From positions 105,903,611 to 105,967,610 of the forward strand of contig NC_089595.1 of the NCBI RefSeq assembly GCF_019320115.1: a DNA stretch of 64,000 nucleotides. The letters run 5' to 3'. This DNA is from Miscanthus floridulus (Eukaryota; Streptophyta; Magnoliopsida; Poales; Poaceae). A program made the position numbers and the translations under genes. Below are positions 58,558 to 64,000 of the stretch, in pieces (within the stretch, counting starts at the first letter, position 1; each line of letters starts with the position of its first letter). The notes under the pieces are model-generated. The model ran no database searches and had not been told where the DNA came from. It saw only the letters and a list, made by a program, of their open reading frames with translations.

Positions 58558-58651
58558 GATGTGCACCTGCATTGCTGGGCAACTTCTCCTTTGGCAGATG
58601 CGCAATGTGCTACTGCCAAAGGAAATTTGCCCCGGAATTCATCTGCACAGC
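58558..58651 (+). ncRNA. MIR399: MIR399 precursor hairpin
   Basis: The 3' arm (58614-58634) is a 21-mer starting TGCCAAAGGA and ending GCCCCG, the known miR399 form with AAATTTG in the middle. The 5' arm (58577-58598) reads GGGCAACTTCTCCTTTGGCAGA and pairs with it with a few mismatches as miR399*. The loop is only about 15 nt (58599-58613). Pairing continues outside the duplex (GATGTGCAC... with ...ATCTGCACAG). miR399 silences the ubiquitin-conjugating enzyme PHO2 and thereby raises phosphate uptake (known for the family). TATA and P1BS elements upstream support a live, phosphate-responsive gene. The paralogue letter cannot be set from this window. Confidence 0.93.
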
Positions 58652-58977
58652 CACACACGCGCGCGCATACACAAAAGTGAAAAGTTACAGTGTGGTTACA
58701 GGGTACTACGTACTGCGATGGTACAGCGAATGTATATATACGTATATTTGTACTTGTTCTATTCTATTATACATGTTTGACCTTTGTTCTGCACTTGGTG
58801 CTTGTCTTCTACAGGTTATCAACATCACTATGTGCTAATGGAGCATGAGTGCAAGCTGTGAAGGCACTGCAAACCTCCATAATACGTATCACCTCTACAA
58901 ACAATGACACTGTGCATTTAGCCAATAAGCCAGATGTGGTCAAATTAATGATGCCAAATGTTTCTCTGTTCCATGGA
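58652..58977. other. Shared 3' region of two convergent genes
   Basis: Lies between the MIR399 hairpin (plus) and the stop codon of the J-domain gene (minus), so it should hold the 3' end of both transcripts. The reading frame at 58443-58838 is a chance frame of the pri-miRNA. Confidence 0.5.
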
Positions 58978-61769
58978 CTAATCTTTGTTGCCCACTGCCT
59001 CCGGAAGTTTGTGTGTCGGAGGCCTGTCTGCGCCTCGTCTGGAGAACTCTCGCCACCGTCTAGCAGCAGCTGCCGCTCTCTTGGCCCTCTCTGATACTTC
59101 CTCCTCTGTCAGTACACATTATTAGAAACGATCAGATTTTTCAACAAGATAAGAGCTGATAGACGTACAGTCAGTACTCAGTAGAGATGAACAGTAGATT
59201 GCGTGTTTTAGATGTTGCAGATCAGTAACTAAGGTGCTTCTGAAAAAATATTTGTTTCTCGTACCATTACCGTTGCTTTGATCTTGTGGTGGGGATCCCC
59301 AGATGTCACTCCAAGAGCTTCTCGTGTCTGAATTCTCTTGTTTCACCATCCGTGTTCTGACTTTTTCCTGCAAAATCACACAGATTTACAGTAAAAAAAC
59401 ATTTATATTTAAAATTTTCAAATAATTGTGTAAGGTGTACAAAGGAGTAGTACCAAGACTTTTGCTTGCCTCTTTTCCCAGCGAGCACTAGCCTACCACA
59501 CATAGAAAATATATCAATACAATTTGACACTTAACAGCAACACAGACAGACAGTGTTATCTTTAGATGTAGAGGCCAGAAGAAATTATACTAGTGTTAAA
59601 TTTGTACTTTGATACCCTTGATATTCAATCCATGATACAAACATATTGCTTTCGATGGTAAAATGCATCCAGGGATCTTAAACTTTTTTGGGATTTTCAC
59701 CAAGGTCCATAAACATTCAAAGTGAGGGTTTGGGTCCTTATATTAAATGGTTTACTCTAGGTTCACTTGGGGTCCAATTATGGATCCAGATTCTCACTTG
59801 GAGTGAACCACTTCAGAAGTTTTGAGAACTCAAAAGTTTAAGAAACCATAGGTGTATTTTACTCCACTTTTAATTTATCCAAACAGGGCGATTAAGTTAA
59901 TATATGCATCCATTACAGAAAAAAAAAACTGAATATTGAGAACATGCCATGGAGTAATAAATTATATAAGCACATAAAGTTTACATGAACAAAGAGATAA
60001 TTACCATGCGGAAAACATCGACTGAAGCTCCCATACCAGCAAGCATCAAACCAACCTGCTCAGTTATGAAATTTTGATTTACTGTACTGATGGTAGAATA
60101 TATTTTTTCTCGAACACGCAGGAGAGCTGCGTATCATTATATATTAAGAAGAAGACTGATGGTAGAATATCGAATAATATCACCAGATAATTCTTCAACT
60201 AAATTCATTATTACTGTATGCAGTACACTACTGTTATCTTGAAATGTATACTGACAGAAGAATTTGCTTGAGAATCGGCCATGACAAAAAAAGCTACATA
60301 GATCCCACAAATTTTAAAGTTCCATCTGATAGAAAGTCTACTTACATTCACCCTCTCTACTCTACGCATCTCATTCTCAAGGAGTGACAGTTGTGCAGCG
60401 GAAGTCCAGTGAATACAATCAACTGGGCTGAGAATGATAACAGACAAAAGTTTAGCATAAATATTAGCATCTGCAGAACTTGAAGAACACCAGCAACATA
60501 TTAACTAATTTCTTCTGAAATCTGAACAATTTGCAAGGCATTTCATAATTGGGTAACTACAAGACCTAACAACTGAATAAACTTTAAGATCATAAAAATT
60601 CTCACCAACTATCAATGGCATCCTGAATTAGCTCTGTGCTACCTGACTGGGAGTAGACTCTTGACCTCCCAAAATCTTCCTCAATCTCAAAGACGCCAGG
60701 GCAGATATTGGCACAGTTTTTACATCCTACAATGTTGCATCCACAACAAACAAGATACTTGAATCATGCTCCTTACCCATAAGAAAACTTCTATTCACAA
60801 GAGAGGATCAATATACCAATGCAGGTAAACTCATCAACGAACACATGATCCTTGGGTGCACTGTCATCAAAGAAAGGGTTGATTGCTGTTGCTGTGTACC
60901 CATGGATCTCATCATACACTGCACGTTGTGCTGGATCACTCAACACCTACCCTTGCACACCCCATGTTAGCTCGTGCAATGACAAATTTCAAAGCAATAA
61001 CCAATAAGAAAACATCTTGCACGCAGCATGCCTAAGTTTAAAACTCGATTGCAGACTCTTACCGAGTAAACCTCGTTGATGAACATACAGAAGTTAGTCA
61101 CGTCAGGGGCGTTCCCACTAAGGTCAGGGTGGCACTCTTTCATGCAACCGTAGTATGCCTTCTTAATTTCCTCAGGGGTTGCATCTGGCATCTAATGGTA
61201 GAAGATTCAGGTGTTCCATATTAGCAGCAAATTTATTATCTCAAAGCTGAATAAGATCAGTAATATTATCTGAACCTAGATATAAAAAAAAATAAGTAAG
61301 CATTTTATTTTTGGAAAACTGGAAATAAAAGTTGCATTTTGATTCTTCCCCAAACCCTATAGAATGTTAACAAAATCACAAACATGTTACTACCAAGAGC
61401 GAAATAGTATAGTGATTACAAAGTGGTTTGGTCCAGAGAACTAATTCTTTCGTCTACCATCAAATTAAATAAGGTAAAGTAATTGCTAAATGGCAAACCA
61501 ATGTTCCAGAGTATACTTACCACACCCAGAACGGAGTAGTAATCGTCGGCAACATCCTCCTCCTCCCTTTCATAATCCGCTTCCGTCGCAGTGGCACAGA
61601 TCCTGAGATCCCTTCTCCGCGCACTCCAGCTCCCCTGCCGGTCGCCCCGTACGGCTCCGGCGAACCCGACGGTGGGCAGTTGCCGCGTGGGGCGGGAGCA
61701 GGGGAAAGACCGTGGCAGCGTCGCGAGTGCGTCGGCGAGCAGCGGCGGCGAGAGGAGAGGGGGCGCCAT
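58978..61769 (-). CDS. DJC77: Chloroplast J-domain / 4Fe-4S ferredoxin protein (DJC77-like), nine exons
   Basis: Exons on the minus strand: 61521-61769, 61063-61191, 60817-60946, 60606-60726, 60346-60427, 60005-60055, 59454-59492, 59271-59367, 58978-59105. All junctions are GT-AG, and together they give an uninterrupted 341-codon frame. Residues 1-60 are Ser/Arg/Pro-rich with few acids, a likely chloroplast transit peptide (ATG at 61769). The J domain follows (DYYSVLGV at ~76-83, HPD at 104-106, VLSDPAQRAVYD at 127-138). Next is a bacterial-type ferredoxin module with CIGCKNCANICP (Cys 168, 171, 174, 178) and CPVDC (210-214). The C terminus is basic (EEEVSERAKRAAAAARRWR). The domain pairing matches the DJC76/DJC77/DJC82 group of plastid J-ferredoxin proteins, and the length fits DJC77 best; the exact orthologue is inferred. 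It would act with stromal Hsp70, possibly in Fe-S or redox-linked folding. Confidence 0.9.
59655..59866. mobile_element. MITE-like inverted repeat in an intron of the J-domain gene
   Basis: The left arm GGTAAAATGCATCCAGGGAT...TTAAACTTTT has a diverged inverted partner on the right (AAAAGTTTAAGAAACC...GTGTATTTTACT). It lies wholly inside the intron 59493-60004. Ends are approximate; the target duplication was not resolved. Confidence 0.6.
60105..60165. repeat. Fragment of a high-copy grass repeat in an intron
   Basis: TTTTTTCTCGAACACGCAGG followed by AGAGCTGCGTATCATTATAT and AAGAAGAAG is a phrase that recurs across grass genomes, often at the 3' ends of retroelements. It lies in the intron 60056-60345. 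Confidence 0.5.
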
Positions 61770-62070
61770 TGCCTAACGGATTTTAGAATGCGGCGTCCTC
61801 CAGCAAGATCGGAACTCCAACTAGGAGGCGGCGGCGAGGGGTTTGCTTTTCTTAGCGGGACTGTACCATTTTTACACTGTCCTCAGCTCAGCAGCCACTA
61901 ATTCTTCTGGTTCAGGTTTAACGGAGATCTGTTTTTGCATATTAGACCTTAAACGGATTGATATTTATATATAAAGACCTTCTGCCACCTAAAGAACTTC
62001 CATTATTTCCCTTTTTCGGCATATATGGTTGAAGAGGATGAGAGTTCAAAGCTAAGAGTTTGTTTTTTTA
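61770..62070. other. 5' region of the J-domain gene and intergenic DNA
   Basis: 61770-61900 should hold the 5' UTR and core promoter of the minus-strand gene; no clear TATA box was found. The rest is AT-rich with nothing recognised. Confidence 0.45.
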
Positions 62071-62356
62071 TTTTGTGGCGGTGAGAGTTTTGGCGGAAAG
62101 GGGAATATATGAGTTTAGATGACCAAACTCACACATCAATCCCCTAAGGGAAGAATGGGAATTTTGCTTTTACTGAAACAAAGATGAATATATGGACTTG
62201 TTCTATTATTTTTCACTAAAAAACCACCACACCAAATAGAGCATGAATTCTTGTTTTAACTCTCTTTCCTATTTCTCTCCACGAACCAAACAAGAAAATT
62301 TGAACTAAAAATCAACTTCCCATTTTAATTCCCTCCTTTAACTCTCACCACTAATT
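62071..62356. mobile_element. MITE-like element with ~30-bp diverged inverted repeats
   Basis: TTGTGGCGGTGAGAGTTTTG at the left pairs with AATTCCCTCCTTTAACTCTC and ACCACTAAT at the right. Family and exact ends are uncertain. Confidence 0.5.
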
Positions 62357-62555
62357 CATATGTCTCCTCTCATGTAGTTGACAAATACACCTTTGATTAA
62401 TAGAATTATATTACTCTTTAGAGGATAAATTAGCTAAACTAACAATATAAGTTATGTAACCCTCAATATCAAGATATCCCTATGTGTGAGCCTTAGTCCC
62501 ATGTGTTACTGAAATGAGGTGATGTGCTTGTTGACAAGGAGCGCCTGCAATGACT

Positions 62556-62692
62556 TTAGCCCCGTTCGTTTCGCTGAAAAAACAAGTTAAAACACTATTC
62601 TGGCTAATTTGTTGTGAGTGAAAAACACTGTTCTGGCTGAAAAAACAAGCTGAAAAGTACGGATTACAAGAGAAGCGAGCGGGCATTTTGTT
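62556..62692. mobile_element. MITE-like element (GCCCCGTTCG type)
   Basis: Begins GCCCCGTTCGTTTCGCTG and ends AGAAGCGAGCGGGC, imperfect terminal inverted repeats. The internal GCTGAAAAAACAAGCTG and ...GTACGGATTACAAGAG phrases are typical of a common grass MITE family. No coding sequence. Confidence 0.65.
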
Positions 62693-63300
62693 AATCTCGA
62701 AACATGACAACCTAATCTTCTGGACGTATTCATGGAGATAAAATATGTGAGTGTGTCAGTAGAGGTAGGTATGCATGTGTGTAGGTAGACGTCAATGTCT
62801 GTGTTTTGAAAAAGGAAAAAAGACCGTGTGGTTTTCTACCACTCCATACTAAACTTTTGAGCAACACCACATACACTGCATTTGGTTTCGCAAAAAAAAA
62901 ACTCCAAACACATTGTTCATCAAAGCTTATTAAATGTTATGAATCTTGGTTGCGTGAAGAGAAAGAAGTACTTCCTTCGTTCCAAAATAAATATCATTCA
63001 CACTTCTCAAGAAGTCAAATATTTATGGTGCGTAATTAGTATTATTAGATAAATCGTTAGATATATCTTCATAATAAACTTATTTAGAGATATAAATGTT
63101 GCTAATATTTTATATAAACTTAGTCAAACTTAAGAAAATTTGATCAGTAGGTATTCTATAGTGACACTTATTTTGGGACAGATAGAGCCTAATTTTGCCT
63201 TCGTGATACGCATGCTCTGTCAGAGACTCGTAGTCGTACGGATAATCGGGTGATTTTGGCCCTAGGACGTTCGATTTCTACATAGATCGATCGATCACAT
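62693..63300. repeat. Tandem duplication, copy A
   Basis: Collinear with 63325-63906: shared stretches include TTTGTTAATCTC, GTAGGTAGACGTCAAT, CTTTTGAGCAACACCACAT, GAATCTTGGTTGCGTG and CCTAGGACGTTCGATTTCTA/CCCAGGACGTTCGATTTCTA. Copy A is interrupted by a Stowaway MITE; copy B has extra bases instead near 63510-63570. No gene is seen in either copy. Confidence 0.8.
62971..63188. mobile_element. Stowaway-like MITE
   Basis: CTTCCTTCGTTCCAAAATAA at the left and ACACTTATTTTGGGACAGAT at the right are the classic diverged Stowaway (Tc1/mariner-type) termini. TA precedes the left end (62969-62970). Copy B of the surrounding duplication lacks it, so it inserted after the duplication. Confidence 0.85.
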
Positions 63301-63324
63301 AAATGTATACCCACTTGCTGTGAC

Positions 63325-63906
63325 TTTGTTAATCTCAAAACCTACCAACCTAATTTTCTGGAGATGTTCATGGAGATAAAACACGTGAGTGCGTCAGTAG
63401 AGGTGGGTACGCAAGTATGTAGGTAGACGTCAATATCTGTCTTTTGAAAAAGAAAAAAGACCGTGTGCTTTTCTACCACTCCACGTTAAACTTTTGAGCA
63501 ACACCACATGAATTGTCAACACCTAATTGTTTGTGTCTTTGTCTGTTCCACGTACGGTTCTTTAGCTCCCAAACCCAGTGCACTTGGTTTCGCAAAAAAA
63601 AAAAAGCTCCAAACAGTAGGATTTATAACTTTTATACTAATGTTGATCAATGATTATTAAAAATATTGGGAATCTTGGTTGCGTGGAAGACAAAGAAGTA
63701 CGGCGTTGCTTGGTGATACGCACATGCTCTTGCTCTCTCGGGAAATTATTTCGGAGGCTATAAGCCTAAAAATGCACAATTGTTTTTGGTTTGGTGGATG
63801 ATTTCGAGCCAGTAGTGAGCCGGGAGAGCGACATGCCGACGGCTGAGCTGGCGATTTTGGCCCCCAGGACGTTCGATTTCTACATAGATCATGGATGGAT
63901 CGATCA
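63325..63906. repeat. Tandem duplication, copy B
   Basis: See copy A. The minus-strand frame at 63758-63970 overlaps its end and is not supported as a gene. Confidence 0.8.
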
Positions 63907-64000
63907 CGGCAGAGACGTTGCGTGGGGAGCTCTCCATTCTCTCCCGGTCCTCTCGCTCAGTGACAGTCACAATCAGTCAGTCTTGCTTCACTTTCTTTTC

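Noticed and set aside
58443..58838. 131-codon frame over the MIR399 transcript
   Set aside because: It is interrupted in meaning by the hairpin and has no protein similarity that I recognise; the miRNA explains the conservation.
63758..63970. 70-codon minus-strand frame at the right end
   Set aside because: Lies across the end of a duplicated non-coding block, with no domain or splice support.

Overview
The window looks like nuclear DNA of a panicoid grass, most likely Andropogoneae (sorghum / Miscanthus / sugarcane type). The evidence is the mix of grass repeat families (a CACTA end with TTTGCCGAGTGT repeats, Tat and Tekay Ty3/gypsy elements, a SIRE-like solo LTR, Stowaway and other MITEs), plant introns, a chloroplast J-domain/ferredoxin gene and a MIR399 gene. 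The species is inferred, not proven.

Layout. 1-400 is the end of a CACTA transposon. 401-2690 is gene-free and holds two MITE-like elements. 2691-57065 is a stack of nested insertions. The base is a grass repeat rich in TGTTGCAAGTGTTTCA-like units, now in three pieces (2691-3193, 54534-54900, 56817-57065). A minus-strand Tat-lineage Ty3/gypsy element (3194-54533, TSD cgtat, LTRs about 1.38 kb) split it, and a SIRE-like solo LTR (54901-56816) landed in the same repeat. The Tat element carries dead gag-pol (53105 to 47012, minus) and a dead, intron-containing antisense ORF on the plus strand (5330-7590 plus 42757-43775) behind its own TATA box. Inside that antisense ORF sits a plus-strand Tekay-type chromovirus (7591-42751, TSD atgcc). 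It is not a simple element but a tandem array, LTR-int-LTR-int-LTR-int-LTR, with 4.67 kb LTRs. The third LTR lacks 1.9 kb.

The most striking coding signal is in the leader of each chromovirus unit. An open 194-codon ORF starts with a near copy of the histone H3 tail (ARTKRTARKSAGGRAPRH), followed by a coiled coil and an acidic tail. The ORF begins directly after a splice acceptor, as does gag, and a strong donor lies upstream. The same element ends its polyprotein in a chromodomain, so it appears to pair an H3-tail mimic with an H3-tail reader. The gag-pol of all three units is broken by shared stop codons.

The host-gene part is 57066-64000. A MIR399 gene (plus; hairpin 58558-58651) has a TATA box and three PHR1-type sites (GNATATNC) upstream, one of them copied by a 132-bp duplication. 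Tail to tail with it is an apparently intact nine-exon minus-strand gene (58978-61769, 341 codons) for a chloroplast J-domain/4Fe-4S ferredoxin protein (DJC77-like). MITEs and a ~0.6 kb tandem duplication fill the rest.

Caution: between about 26.2 and 39.7 kb the array copies differ mainly by single-base indels. That pattern looks like uncorrected long-read error, so frameshifts there should not be taken as biology.
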